From contig AP024710.1 in assembly GCA_024363285.1 (NCBI GenBank), positions 3,442,001 through 3,506,000 on the forward strand: a stretch of 64,000 nt of DNA, written 5' to 3'. The notes below the pieces were generated by a model. That model had not been told where the DNA came from. It did no database searches and saw only the letters and a program-made list of their open reading frames with translations. The translations under genes and the position numbers were made by a program. Position 1 is the first letter of the stretch. Every line of letters begins with the position of its first letter. This document shows positions 17,053 through 25,671 of this stretch, one piece after another. The DNA comes from Leptolinea sp. HRD-7 (GTDB lineage: Bacteria; Chloroflexota; Anaerolineae; Anaerolineales; Anaerolineaceae).

Positions 17053-18375
17053 ATGAGCGTCGCGTCCCCTGCCGTACCTCCCACCCGCAAACACCTGTCA
17101 ACATGGCAGCAGGCTGTTATGAGCTTTTTCTGGTTCGCCACCAACGCCCATTGGACGGCCATCCTGCTGGTGACCCTGCCCAGCCAGATCAAATCTGCCG
17201 TGGGTAACGACACCAAGGGCAGCGCCCTGGGGCTGGCTCTGGGTATTGGCGCGTTCATTTCCATGCTGGCTTCGCCTGTGTTCGGTGCACTGTCAGACCG
17301 CATCAAATTGCCGGGCGGCCGCCGCAAACCCTGGGTAGTGATCGGCACCCTGGGTAACATCGTCAGCCTGTTTGGGCTGGCATTCCTGATCAAACCCGGC
17401 GAACCTTCATCTGTCACACCATGGATCATTGCTTTCCTGTTCGTTCAGCTATTCAACAATATCGCCACCGCCCCGTATAGCGCGTTGATCCCGGACATGG
17501 TGCCGGCAGAACAACGCGGCTCAGCCTCAGGCTGGATGGGCCTGATGACCATGCTGGGCACCTTTGCCGGCGGTCTGACCGGCCTGTTCATGGACTCCAT
17601 GGGCGGCATCACCCCGGTGTATTTTGTTCTCATGGGTCTGATGCTGCTGGGCATGCTGGTGACAGTGTTCGGTGTGAAAGAACCGGAGGTGGTCACCACC
17701 CGGCCGTTCGTGTGGGATGAGTTCTGGCGCGGCCTGTACAGCCCGTTCAAACACCGCGATTTCACCTGGGTGTTCCTCACCCGCATGCTGGTCACCATGG
17801 GCGTGTACACCGTGCAGGAATTTCTTCAATACTTCATGGGTGACGTGGTCGGCGCGCCGTTCTCTTTGCCCGGTCTGGGTTTGGTGGCAGATTCACCGGA
17901 AGCTGCCGTATCCTTCTTTATTTTGCCCCTGCTGATCGGAGCGATCATCAGCTCGATCACTGCCGGTGTATTATCAGATAAATTCGGCCGCAAGGTGATG
18001 GTCTACATCGCCGGCGCGTTGATGGGTGTGGTGGCATTGATCTACATCTTCTTCCACTCGTTCCTGCTGGTGGTGGTCACCGGAATCGTCTTTGGTCTGG
18101 GCTACGGCGCCTACGAAAGCGTTGACTGGGCGCTGGCTTCTGACGTACTCCCCTCGATGGACGATTTCGCCAAGGATATGGGCGTCTGGCATATTGCCCT
18201 TGTCTTCCCACAGGTGATCGCCACGCCCATTGCCGGAGTTCTGTTGGATAATTTCCAGGTGGTTGGCAAGGCGCAAAACATTGCCAATCTGGGTTATACC
18301 GTGATCTTCAGTTTAGCCGTTGTGTATTTCATCTTCGGCACAGTTTTCGTCAAACAGATAAAAGGCGTTCGCTGA
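17053..18375 (+). CDS. MFS/GPH-type sugar permease
   Basis: 440 residues with about twelve transmembrane helices. ATG at 17053 follows CAGGAAGG. The first cytosolic loop carries the MFS A-motif variant GALSDRIKLPGGRR, and the fold resembles the sucrose/melibiose-type cation symporter branch (NNIATAPYSALIPD segment after helix 4). It is divergent from the intracellular GH1 beta-glucosidase, so it probably imports a beta-linked disaccharide or aryl glucoside for that enzyme. Substrate and coupling ion are inferred only. Confidence 0.88.
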   Translation: MSVASPAVPPTRKHLSTWQQAVMSFFWFATNAHWTAILLVTLPSQIKSAVGNDTKGSALGLALGIGAFISMLASPVFGALSDRIKLPGGRRKPWVVIGTLGNIVSLFGLAFLIKPGEPSSVTPWIIAFLFVQLFNNIATAPYSALIPDMVPAEQRGSASGWMGLMTMLGTFAGGLTGLFMDSMGGITPVYFVLMGLMLLGMLVTVFGVKEPEVVTTRPFVWDEFWRGLYSPFKHRDFTWVFLTRMLVTMGVYTVQEFLQYFMGDVVGAPFSLPGLGLVADSPEAAVSFFILPLLIGAIISSITAGVLSDKFGRKVMVYIAGALMGVVALIYIFFHSFLLVVVTGIVFGLGYGAYESVDWALASDVLPSMDDFAKDMGVWHIALVFPQVIATPIAGVLLDNFQVVGKAQNIANLGYTVIFSLAVVYFIFGTVFVKQIKGVR

Positions 18376-18408
18376 TACTTTCCCTCCAATTTATCTATGG
18401 CTGCCAAA

Positions 18409-18440
18409 ACGCCCCGGCCCGGGCAAACCGGTCGGGGCGT
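18409..18440. terminator. strong hairpin between convergent genes
   Basis: An 11-bp GC-rich stem with one G-T pair (18409-18419 with 18430-18440) lies between the MFS stop and the ABC-F stop. On the minus strand it is followed by TTTT only, and on the plus strand there is no T run, so termination is likelier for the ABC-F transcript. Confidence 0.5.
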
Positions 18441-18457
18441 ATTCGCAATATATGATG

Positions 18458-20116
18458 TCAGCTTTCCAGATCCCACCGGTAATCCGGGGCGATCTGCCCG
18501 TCCTCCATTTTCCATACCTGTTTCGCGAAATGACGGATAAACGCGCGGTCATGCACCACCGCCAGCACTGTTCCCTGAAATTCCGCCAGCGCCTGTTCAA
18601 AGCGTTCACGTGACGGGATGTCCAGATGGTTGATCGGCTCATCCAGGATCAGCAGGTTGCACCCCTGGATGACGAGGCAGGCCAGTGAAAGCCGCACCCG
18701 CTCCCCGTATGACAGGTCCTTCACGATGGTGAAAACCTCGTCACCGGTGAACAGGTATTTTGACAGGTATGAGCGGGTTTCCGTCAGCGTCAGGCGGCCT
18801 TTATCCAGCATCACATCCAGCACGCGCTTATTGCCATCCAGCGTCTCCTGCTCCTGCGCCATGAAGCCTGGCTTCACCCCCGCTCCCAGCCGTACCCGGC
18901 CGTCCAGCGCCGGGATGGCGCCGGTGATGGTGCGCAGCAGCGTTGACTTACCGCAGCCATTCGGCCCGGTGAGCACAATGCGGTCTCCGTATCGTACCGT
19001 CAGGTTGACCGGCCCGCCAAGAACCCTGTCACCGTACCCGATGACCAGGTCTTCCATCACCACCACATCGCGCCCGGATTCAGTCACATTCTGGAAGTCC
19101 ACCTTCATCTGCCAGGTACGCGAGGGTTTGTCAACGCGTTCATCCGTCAGCAGGTGTTCGATGCGTTTCTCCAGATTCTTCGCGCGCTGATTGGTCTCTT
19201 TGGCGCGATTGGCAAAGAACCCGATGGCAAAGCCATCCGCCTTATTTGGATCGGTCTTGCCGCCCCTGTGATAACGTGCCTGGTCGCGGATGCCGGCGGC
19301 GGACTTGCGCAGCCGGTGTATCTCATCCTGCTGGTCTACATAGTCATTCCATTGTTTCTCACGCTCGTCACGTTTCTTCTGAACGTAATCGCTATAGTTA
19401 CCGGCATATTCCCGGATAGTGTGGGTGTGTTCATCCAATTCGAGGATCCCGTCCACAACGCCATCCAGAAAGGCTCTATCGTGTGAGACGATTAACGCGG
19501 CACAGCGGGTCTGTTTGAGCCAGCCTTCCAGCCATTCCAGCATATCGATATCCAGATGGTTGGTGGGTTCGTCCAACAGAAGCAATTGCGGGTTGGAAAC
19601 CAGGATGCGCGCCAACCCCAACCGGGTCTTTTCTCCGCCGCTCAACTGGCAGATGACCGTGTTCGGTGTAATGTCACCCAACCCCAGCTTTGCCAGCACC
19701 GGCTCCACCATCCCCGCGGATTCATACGCCAACTGCAGGTCCGTCAGCAGGCGGTCATAGCGTGCCGCTTTTTCACGGTTCGCCGGATTGTGGGCCAGTT
19801 CAAGAGCGAGCGTTTCGATCGCTGACGATAGTTCAGCCGGGTCGCCATGCGTGTGGTTCAAGAAGCCGTATACCGTATCACCCTCCGGCAGGATAAGACC
19901 CTGATGCAGGTAGCCTATACGCAAATCAGATGGGGTGAGGTCAATTGTGCCTTTATCGGGTTTCAGTGCCCCGGTGATAATTTCCAGCAGCGTAGTTTTC
20001 CCGGTGCCATTGAGACCGATTAACCCGAGCTTTTCGCCTTCATTCAATTGGAAGCTGACATCTCTTAAAACGGGTTTCATCCCGTATGATTTAGAAATAG
20101 AATTTACAGATAGCAT
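18458..20116 (-). CDS. ABC-F family ribosome-associated ATPase
   Basis: 552 residues with two nucleotide-binding domains in one chain and no membrane domain. Walker A sequences are GLNGTGKTT (N-domain) and GPNGCGKST (C-domain), with signatures LSGGEKTR and LSYGERVR and catalytic Glu in LLLLDEPTNHLD and LLILDEPINHLD. A long charged helical linker between the domains (about 245-330) is the tRNA-contacting arm of ABC-F proteins. These bind the ribosomal E site and either relieve stalling or displace antibiotics. The leader carries an upstream ORF and a terminator (separate entries), typical of antibiotic-resistance ABC-F genes. No drug class can be assigned from sequence alone. Confidence 0.93.
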   Translation of the reverse strand: MLSVNSISKSYGMKPVLRDVSFQLNEGEKLGLIGLNGTGKTTLLEIITGALKPDKGTIDLTPSDLRIGYLHQGLILPEGDTVYGFLNHTHGDPAELSSAIETLALELAHNPANREKAARYDRLLTDLQLAYESAGMVEPVLAKLGLGDITPNTVICQLSGGEKTRLGLARILVSNPQLLLLDEPTNHLDIDMLEWLEGWLKQTRCAALIVSHDRAFLDGVVDGILELDEHTHTIREYAGNYSDYVQKKRDEREKQWNDYVDQQDEIHRLRKSAAGIRDQARYHRGGKTDPNKADGFAIGFFANRAKETNQRAKNLEKRIEHLLTDERVDKPSRTWQMKVDFQNVTESGRDVVVMEDLVIGYGDRVLGGPVNLTVRYGDRIVLTGPNGCGKSTLLRTITGAIPALDGRVRLGAGVKPGFMAQEQETLDGNKRVLDVMLDKGRLTLTETRSYLSKYLFTGDEVFTIVKDLSYGERVRLSLACLVIQGCNLLILDEPINHLDIPSRERFEQALAEFQGTVLAVVHDRAFIRHFAKQVWKMEDGQIAPDYRWDLES

Positions 20117-20130
20117 TGAAGCAGCCTTTT

Positions 20131-20160
20131 AAAAATAAAACCAGAGGCAACGCCTCCGGT
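20131..20160 (-). terminator. leader terminator (attenuator) in front of the ABC-F gene
   Basis: On the minus strand ACCGGAGGC pairs with GCCTCTGGT (nine pairs, one G-T, 3-nt loop) and is followed by TTTATTTTT. It ends only 15 nt before the ABC-F start codon, inside the leader, which is the position of an attenuator rather than an end-of-gene terminator. Confidence 0.8.
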
Positions 20161-20202
20161 TAAATACAAACCGAACAGAACGTTCCCTGAAAAGTGTAGA
20201 AA

Positions 20203-20223
20203 TTAGAGGCTGCTACCGTTCAT
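20203..20223 (-). CDS. six-codon upstream ORF, putative leader peptide MNGSSL
   Basis: ATG at 20223 follows AAGGATAGGGTA, a plausible ribosome site. It encodes Met-Asn-Gly-Ser-Ser-Leu and stops with TAA. Codons 4-6 (AGC AGC CTC) contain AGCAGCCT, which is exactly complementary to AGGCTGCT at 20127-20120, the segment covering the ABC-F ribosome site. A ribosome stalled on this ORF would mask that arm. Too short for gene finders; support comes from promoter, position and complementarity. Confidence 0.6.
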   Translation of the reverse strand: MNGSSL

Positions 20224-20253
20224 TACCCTATCCTTGAATCTTGACCAGCCCGT

Positions 20254-20282
20254 AGTATAAGGAATTTTGGAGAAAAAATCAA
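20254..20282 (-). promoter_or_regulatory. promoter of the ABC-F leader transcript
   Basis: TTGATT (20282-20277), a 17-nt spacer and TATACT (20259-20254) on the minus strand make a good sigma70-type promoter. Transcription would begin near 20247, giving a leader of about 130 nt that contains the upstream ORF and the attenuator. Confidence 0.75.
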
Positions 20283-20368
20283 TAGTGCGCTTTCAACAGA
20301 CAATTTTTTAAATTTCGGGGTTATCCAATATCATTCCATGTTCGGTATTATAGAAACAGTCGTGTTTT

Positions 20369-21076
20369 CTACCCGCTGAATCCCAACCCCTTATCCTTCA
20401 ACGAGACAAACTTGTTCTGCCCGATCACAATGTGATCCAGCACTTCCACATCCAGCAGGTGACCTGCCTGTACTGCCGCTCTGGTGAGCGCCACATCCTC
20501 AGGGCTGGGCGTGGGGTCGCCGCTCGGGTGGTTGTGCGCCACAATGATGGACGCCGCGTTGTTGGTCAACGCGGATTTGAATAATTCCCCCACCCTCACC
20601 GTGGACGAATTCAGCGATCCTTTGTAGAGCTTTTCAATTTTTAATACCCGATTTCGGGTATCCAGCAGAAGCACCCACAGGTTTTCCTGCGGCAAACCAA
20701 CCATCTCATACTGTATTAAATCCGCGGCATCTTTGGGGCTGCGTATCACAGGTTTATCTTCTGCGTCTTCTTTCGGAAGCCGCCTTCCCAGTTCCAGAGC
20801 TGCCTTGATCTGGCTGGCTTTCGCGGTACTGATCCCTTTTTGTTGACATAATTCTTCGTATCCGCATCTGTGAATCCCGACAATGCCGCCAAATTGCTTC
20901 AACAGACGCTGCCCCACCTGAATAGCATTTTCTCCGGGCAACCCGGTTCTCAGCAAAATAGCCAACAATTCCGCGTTGGAAAGCGCGGATGCCCCTAATT
21001 CAGCCAACCGTTCCCGGGGCCTTTCATTCTCATCAAAATCCTGTATGCGGTGAATAGTGTTGGAAGGTTCGCTCAT
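20369..21076 (-). CDS. radC: RadC family JAMM-domain protein
   Basis: 235 residues. An N-terminal helix-hairpin-helix-like region is followed by the RadC MPN+ domain with the zinc motif HNHPSGDPTPSPED, the GSLNSSTVRVGELF segment and a conserved EVLDHIVIG strand. RadC is widespread; its molecular function is unsettled, and the historic DNA-repair assignment is doubtful. Although it shares the JAMM fold with the peptidase of the ubiquitin-like operon, this belongs to the ordinary housekeeping family. It is transcribed divergently from the PilZ gene. Confidence 0.95.
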   Translation of the reverse strand: MSEPSNTIHRIQDFDENERPRERLAELGASALSNAELLAILLRTGLPGENAIQVGQRLLKQFGGIVGIHRCGYEELCQQKGISTAKASQIKAALELGRRLPKEDAEDKPVIRSPKDAADLIQYEMVGLPQENLWVLLLDTRNRVLKIEKLYKGSLNSSTVRVGELFKSALTNNAASIIVAHNHPSGDPTPSPEDVALTRAAVQAGHLLDVEVLDHIVIGQNKFVSLKDKGLGFSG

Positions 21077-21113
21077 GTGATTTACCCCTCACGAAAAATT
21101 ATAACCGGACTGG

Positions 21114-21142
21114 TTGCAAAAGGGTTATGAAGGGCATATAAT
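21114..21142 (+). promoter_or_regulatory. sigma70-type promoter of the PilZ gene
   Basis: TTGCAA (21114-21119), a 17-nt spacer and a perfect TATAAT (21137-21142) lie 36 nt upstream of the PilZ start. It is one of the best promoter matches in the window and likely drives 21178 onward. Confidence 0.78.
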
Positions 21143-21177
21143 GCAAAACACAGGGATTTTTCAAAAAGGAGGTGGTC

Positions 21178-21516
21178 GTGGTAGAAAAACGAAAATTTAA
21201 CCGCATTCATCTGATCCATTATTTGCGGGTTTTTGACCGGAAAACCAATGACCTGATCGGCAATCTTGTCGATTTAACTTCCGAAGGCCTGCAATTGATT
21301 TGTGAAACACCCATAGAAAAAGGCAAACTGCTGGAACTCCGGATGGAGTTTCCTGAAGAAGTCGATGGTGAACGTCAACTCTTCTTGAATGCCGAAACTA
21401 TCTGGTGTGACCATGAACTTGACCCTGATCTGTTTTCGGTAGGATGCAAATTATTACCAGTCACACCCACCCAGGTGACCGTTATCCGCGACCTGATCGA
21501 TAACTATCAGGATTAA
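21178..21516 (+). CDS. PilZ domain protein, probable cyclic di-GMP receptor
   Basis: 112 residues from GTG at 21178, five bases after AAGGAGG; an upstream in-frame GTG overlaps that ribosome site and is rejected. A single PilZ domain shows the N-terminal KRKFNRI arginine motif and DLTSEG, corresponding to the RxxxR and (D/N)xSxxG motifs that grip cyclic di-GMP. No output domain is attached, so it probably acts by binding a partner. A product-inhibited diguanylate cyclase is encoded at 3586-6540. Confidence 0.85.
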   Translation: MVEKRKFNRIHLIHYLRVFDRKTNDLIGNLVDLTSEGLQLICETPIEKGKLLELRMEFPEEVDGERQLFLNAETIWCDHELDPDLFSVGCKLLPVTPTQVTVIRDLIDNYQD

Positions 21517-21539
21517 TCTTTCTTTTCGGACTCTCACTG

Positions 21540-22025
21540 ATGCCATTTGACCCATCATCCATTAGCGGCTATTTCCAGTATTTGCTCGGTTTTGCCGCCG
21601 CCTTTTTTGCCGCGTTGTGGCTAAGCCTTATCTTCTGGACCTTTCGAGATATCCGCACTCGAACCAGAGATTCTTTTGCACGTGTTCTGGCCATTCTACT
21701 GGTTGCAGTCCTGTTCCTTCCGGGTATTGTCATCTATTTAATTATTCGACCGGGGCGGACCATTGAAGAAGAATACCAGCGTACTCTGGAAGAAGAGGCT
21801 CTGTTGAAATCCATCGAAGAGATCAACACCTGCCCGGGTTGCGGACGCCACACGCGTGAGGATTGGATAGTTTGCCCGACATGCCAGACCAAACTGAAAA
21901 AGACTTGCCCTTCCTGCCGGAAATTGCTGGAGCTCCCCTGGAACATCTGCCCATACTGCGGCGCACCCTCAACAGATAATCCATCCGCTCCTCCGGCCGA
22001 TTCTGATCAGCCGCTTCAGGTATAA
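21540..22025 (+). CDS. membrane protein with double zinc ribbon
   Basis: 161 residues. Two transmembrane helices (about 12-35 and 45-68) precede a charged helix and a C-terminal double zinc ribbon with four CxxC knuckles (CPGC, CPTC, CPSC, CPYC). Such zinc-ribbon tails usually mediate protein contacts. It lies 23 nt after the PilZ gene and 7 nt before the PfkB gene, so probably in one transcript. Function not recognised. Confidence 0.8.
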   Translation: MPFDPSSISGYFQYLLGFAAAFFAALWLSLIFWTFRDIRTRTRDSFARVLAILLVAVLFLPGIVIYLIIRPGRTIEEEYQRTLEEEALLKSIEEINTCPGCGRHTREDWIVCPTCQTKLKKTCPSCRKLLELPWNICPYCGAPSTDNPSAPPADSDQPLQV

Positions 22026-22032
22026 TCAGGCT

Positions 22033-22899
22033 ATGCTTGAACGCAAGAATATTGAACCGGTTGACTATCTGGCAATCGGTCATGTCACATTTGACCTTAT
22101 CCCCAACGGAAAAACCCCCGGTGGGACTGTTTTGTATTCCGCCCTGACGGCGTGTTCCCTCGGGCACAGAGTCGGGGTGGTTACCTCTTGCGAAGAGCAC
22201 TATCCATTCCCCGAACGCGACGGCATCACGTTTTTTCCGATTCCGTCTGAAACCACAACCACATTCGATAACATTTACACCCCGGAAGGCCGGATACAGA
22301 TGATTCATCATGTGGCTGACGCTTTGAGTTTTTCTTCAATTCCTGAAGTCTGGCGTTCCACCCCGATCATTCATCTTGCTCCGGTTGCCCGCGAAGTTGA
22401 CCCCACCCTCGCTCGTAATTTTTCACATAATACTGTCTGTGTAACCCCACAGGGATTTATGCGTTCCTGGAATTCTTCTGGTCGGGTAACCTCAGCAGAG
22501 TGGCCAGAAGCCGCGTTTGTTTTGGAAAATTCATCCATTGCTGTTATGAGTATTGAAGATATCAATGGCGATGAAGAACGTATAGAAGAAATGCTTCGTT
22601 CCATCCGAATTCTGGTTGTAACAGAAGGCGCTGATGGCGCGCGCGTTTACTGGAATGGCGATGTGCGCCGTTTTCCAGCCCCGCGAGTTGATGTAGTTGA
22701 AACCACCGGAGCCGGCGACATATTTGCCGCCTGTTTCTTCTCAAAATACTTTGCGACAAAAGATCCCTGGGCAGCAGCTCGTTTTGCGGTTAGACTGGCA
22801 TCCCAATCGGTGACCCGCCGGGGAATGGACAGTATTCCAACAGACGATGAAATCCTTGCTGCCAGTATCGAAATCCTACCCGCGGAACAACAACTATGA
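22033..22899 (+). CDS. PfkB family carbohydrate/nucleoside kinase
   Basis: 288 residues with the ribokinase-like fold: N-terminal DYLAIGHVTFDLIPNGKTPGG containing the glycine-rich substrate loop, and the C-terminal signature VVETTGAGDIFAA with the catalytic Asp. The lid is short, so the substrate (sugar, nucleoside or similar) cannot be named. Its last codons overlap the parA start by 4 nt (ATGA), coupling it to the chromosome-partition genes, an unexpected partner. Confidence 0.87.
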   Translation: MLERKNIEPVDYLAIGHVTFDLIPNGKTPGGTVLYSALTACSLGHRVGVVTSCEEHYPFPERDGITFFPIPSETTTTFDNIYTPEGRIQMIHHVADALSFSSIPEVWRSTPIIHLAPVAREVDPTLARNFSHNTVCVTPQGFMRSWNSSGRVTSAEWPEAAFVLENSSIAVMSIEDINGDEERIEEMLRSIRILVVTEGADGARVYWNGDVRRFPAPRVDVVETTGAGDIFAACFFSKYFATKDPWAAARFAVRLASQSVTRRGMDSIPTDDEILAASIEILPAEQQL

Positions 22900-23687
22900 C
22901 AAAAATTTTTACCTTCGTGAATCAAAAAGGCGGTGTGGGAAAAACCACCTCTGCCATTAATCTGGGAGCGTTTCTGGGGTATTACGGGCAGCGCGTATTG
23001 TTGGTTGACCTCGATCCTCAAGCCAATGCCACTTCCTCCCTCGGTATCGATAAGAACACGGTCAAAACCGGCACGTACGAGGTGCTGATCGGAACAGCCC
23101 AACCTGCGCCCCACATCCTCCACAATCCACGGATTAAGATATCTCTGCTTCCTTCTTCACCCGCTCTGGCAGGTGCTGATATAGAGTTGATCGACGGCGA
23201 GAATCGCGAAGGACGTCTGCGCGATATTGTCAATGGGCTTTCAGACCGTTATGATTACATTTTGATCGATTGCCCGCCATCCCTCAGCCTCTTAACGGTC
23301 AACGGGCTTATGGCCGCCAAAGACGGCGTGATCATTCCGGTTCAATGCGAATACCTCGCCCTCGAAGGATTAGGTCAACTCACCCAGACCATCAACCGGG
23401 TAAAAACATCGCTATTCCCCGGGTTGATTGTTCGCGGTGTAATACTAACCATGTACGACGGCCGTACCCGCCTGGCGATCGATGTGGTGAACGAAGTTCG
23501 CAAACACTTTCCCACTCAGGTGTTTCAGTCGGTCATTCCCCGGTCTATCCGTCTGGCAGAAGCTCCCTCTTATGGGATACCGATTTCCATGTACGCTCCA
23601 GATTCTGGCGCGGCCAAAGCGTATGCCGCGCTCGCCCGCGAAATTTTGGGGCAGGATGGCATTTCCATTCCAGCATCAGCAGAGTAA
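22896..23687 (+). CDS. parA: chromosome partitioning ATPase ParA/Soj
   Basis: 263 residues. It has the deviant Walker A KGGVGKTT near the N-terminus, the LVDLDPQANATSSLG switch and the DCPPSLSLLTVN Walker B segment typical of ParA/Soj. It binds DNA nonspecifically as an ATP dimer and is stimulated by ParB to move origin regions. It starts at an ATGA overlap with the PfkB gene and parB follows after 9 nt. The short N-terminus without HTH places it with chromosomal rather than plasmid type Ia proteins. Confidence 0.96.
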   Translation: MTKIFTFVNQKGGVGKTTSAINLGAFLGYYGQRVLLVDLDPQANATSSLGIDKNTVKTGTYEVLIGTAQPAPHILHNPRIKISLLPSSPALAGADIELIDGENREGRLRDIVNGLSDRYDYILIDCPPSLSLLTVNGLMAAKDGVIIPVQCEYLALEGLGQLTQTINRVKTSLFPGLIVRGVILTMYDGRTRLAIDVVNEVRKHFPTQVFQSVIPRSIRLAEAPSYGIPISMYAPDSGAAKAYAALAREILGQDGISIPASAE

Positions 23688-23696
23688 GGGGGAATT

Positions 23697-24542
23697 ATGG
23701 CACATAAAGGCGGATTAGGACGTGGTTTAGACGCAATCATACCGGCCTCAAGTGAGCCGAAAACCGGTGTTGACACCATTCCTACGGTCAGCATCATACC
23801 CAATCCCCGCCAACCACGCACCATTATGGCGGAAGAGGGGCTGGAAGAACTGGCCGAATCAATCCGGCAGCATGGCATATTGCAGCCATTGATCGTTACA
23901 AAAGAATCAGACAACCAGTACGTGTTGATAGCCGGTGAACGCCGGTTAAGAGCCGCGAAATTGGCCGGATTAGAAATGGTGCCCGTTGTCCTGCGTGAAG
24001 CTAACGACCGCGACCGTCTTGAACTGGCATTGATTGAAAACGTCCAACGGGCCGATCTGATGCCGCTGGAAACCGCGGAAGCCTATCGGCAGCTTGCGGA
24101 AGAATTTAACCTGACCCATGATGAAATTGCCTTACGCGTCGGAAAGAGCCGTGTTTCGGTCACAAACACGCTACGCCTGCTAAAGTTGCCTGAAAGCGTA
24201 CGCCATGCCATACTTACCGGCGAAATATCTGAAGGGCACGCCAGAGCTCTATTAAGCCTGAATACACCCCAATCTCAGAATGCTGTATTGCAGATCATCA
24301 CTCGGAACGGGTTAAGTGTTCGGCAGACAGAAGAACTGGTGAAAAAATATTCCGGAGAGAAAAGCCCATCAAAAGTCAAACCCGAACCGCCGGCGGAAGT
24401 CAAAGAGATCGAAAACCGACTTCGGGAACATCTCGGAACAAGAGTGACAATAAACCACGGAAAAAAAGGTGGAAGCCTGGTAATCTATTATTACTCGAAT
24501 GAAGAACTCAATTCTGTTCTGGATTCGATCTTGAAAAACTGA
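23697..24542 (+). CDS. parB: chromosome partitioning protein ParB/Spo0J
   Basis: 281 residues with an AAGGGGGA ribosome site. The N-terminus KGGLGRGLDAIIP is the ParA-stimulating peptide typical of ParB. A CTPase/ParB box follows (NPRQPR, LIAGERRLRAAKLAG), then the HTH (GKSRVSVTNTLRLLKLP) and a C-terminal dimer region. It loads at parS and slides as a CTP clamp. I saw no consensus parS near the gene, though only by eye. Confidence 0.96.
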   Translation: MAHKGGLGRGLDAIIPASSEPKTGVDTIPTVSIIPNPRQPRTIMAEEGLEELAESIRQHGILQPLIVTKESDNQYVLIAGERRLRAAKLAGLEMVPVVLREANDRDRLELALIENVQRADLMPLETAEAYRQLAEEFNLTHDEIALRVGKSRVSVTNTLRLLKLPESVRHAILTGEISEGHARALLSLNTPQSQNAVLQIITRNGLSVRQTEELVKKYSGEKSPSKVKPEPPAEVKEIENRLREHLGTRVTINHGKKGGSLVIYYYSNEELNSVLDSILKN

Positions 24543-24580
24543 TTATTTTAGAATCACGTCCACGAGGTTCGAATTTCTGT

Positions 24581-25639
24581 ATGGAAAAAGAAAATTCCTC
24601 TTTAGATGACAGGATGGAACCTGAAATTGACCAGAATGACCAGATCATGGTCCCCGAAGTTCTGGTTCCGAGACTTGGTGAATACCTTGTTGAATCCGGG
24701 CGCATCACCAGCGAACAGTTGGAACGGGTTATTGAATTACAGCAAAGCGCTCAAGCGGCTGGACGGACGGAGTTGATTGGTCAGATCTTGATTGAGCAGA
24801 AAATGATTACTCGTAAAGATCTGGACCGTGCGGTAACTGAACAGATCCTGCAATTGCGTTCGGCGTTGCAAACTGCCAACGCCAACCTTGAACAACGTGT
24901 AAAACAACGAACAGCCGAATTGGAAGCGGCTATGGTCAAATTGGCCGATTTAAACCGTATGAAAGCCAATATTGTGGCCAATATTTCACACGAATTACGA
25001 ACCCCGATGACACACATCAAGGGGTATCTTGAATTGATAGCGGCATCGGTACTGGGCCCGTTGACAGAAGACCAGGAAAACGCGATCAATGTGATGCAAA
25101 AAGCGTCATCCCGTTTGGAGCGGTTGATCGAAGACTTGCTTCTCTTTTCTGATTCTGACCGTTCAGAAGTGGCCCTAAACTTGCAGCCTGTTGACATGCA
25201 CCGTTTGAGTCAAACATTGGTCAACCGGGCACAGGTAAAAGCCGAAGAAAAGCATCTTCAGCTTCGATTGGTTTTTGATGCCGACCTTCCAAAGATCAAA
25301 GTAGATGAAGAAAAGATCTCCTGGGCGATAAGCCAATTGCTGGATAATGCCATCAAGTTCACACCGGTCAATGGACATATTGAACTGAGATGCCTTCGGG
25401 AAGATGGCGCCATTCGTGTTGTAGTAAAAGATGACGGCATCGGCATACCTGTAGACCGGATGGAAGAGATCTATGAACCCTTCCACCAACTGGATGGCTC
25501 ATCGACACGCCGTTATGGAGGTACCGGGCTCGGGCTCGCACTGGTTCGCAAGATCATCGAAGCCCACGGTTCAACCATCCGTCTGCGGTCTGAAATCAAC
25601 CAGGGGAGTGAGTTTGAATTTCTCTTATATGCGGGTTGA
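24581..25639 (+). CDS. cytosolic sensor histidine kinase with MshEN-like N-terminal domain
   Basis: 352 residues, no transmembrane segments. Residues about 25-90 contain two tandem copies of the pattern LGxxLVxxGxIT..L..AI..Q (RLGEYLVESGRITSEQLERV and LIGQILIEQKMITRKDL), as in the MshEN/GspE-N domains that bind cyclic di-GMP in secretion ATPases. A coiled coil leads to HisKA (NISHELRTPMTHIKGY, phospho-acceptor His) and HATPase_c with N, G1 (DDGIGIP) and G2 (GGTGLGLAL) boxes. It lies 38 nt after parB and upstream of a second kinase and an OmpR regulator. Direct control by cyclic di-GMP is inferred. Confidence 0.88.
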   Translation: MEKENSSLDDRMEPEIDQNDQIMVPEVLVPRLGEYLVESGRITSEQLERVIELQQSAQAAGRTELIGQILIEQKMITRKDLDRAVTEQILQLRSALQTANANLEQRVKQRTAELEAAMVKLADLNRMKANIVANISHELRTPMTHIKGYLELIAASVLGPLTEDQENAINVMQKASSRLERLIEDLLLFSDSDRSEVALNLQPVDMHRLSQTLVNRAQVKAEEKHLQLRLVFDADLPKIKVDEEKISWAISQLLDNAIKFTPVNGHIELRCLREDGAIRVVVKDDGIGIPVDRMEEIYEPFHQLDGSSTRRYGGTGLGLALVRKIIEAHGSTIRLRSEINQGSEFEFLLYAG

Positions 25640-25671
25640 TTGAATTTATCGGTGCAGGAGAACAACCCAAA

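Noticed and set aside
20369-21076. RadC as a second JAMM peptidase of the ubiquitin-like pathway
   Set aside because: Sequence is typical of the universal RadC family, and it lies outside the operon.
22896-24542. parS site beside parAB
   Set aside because: No TGTTTCACGTGAAACA-like sequence was found by eye near the genes; a computed search could still find a degenerate copy.
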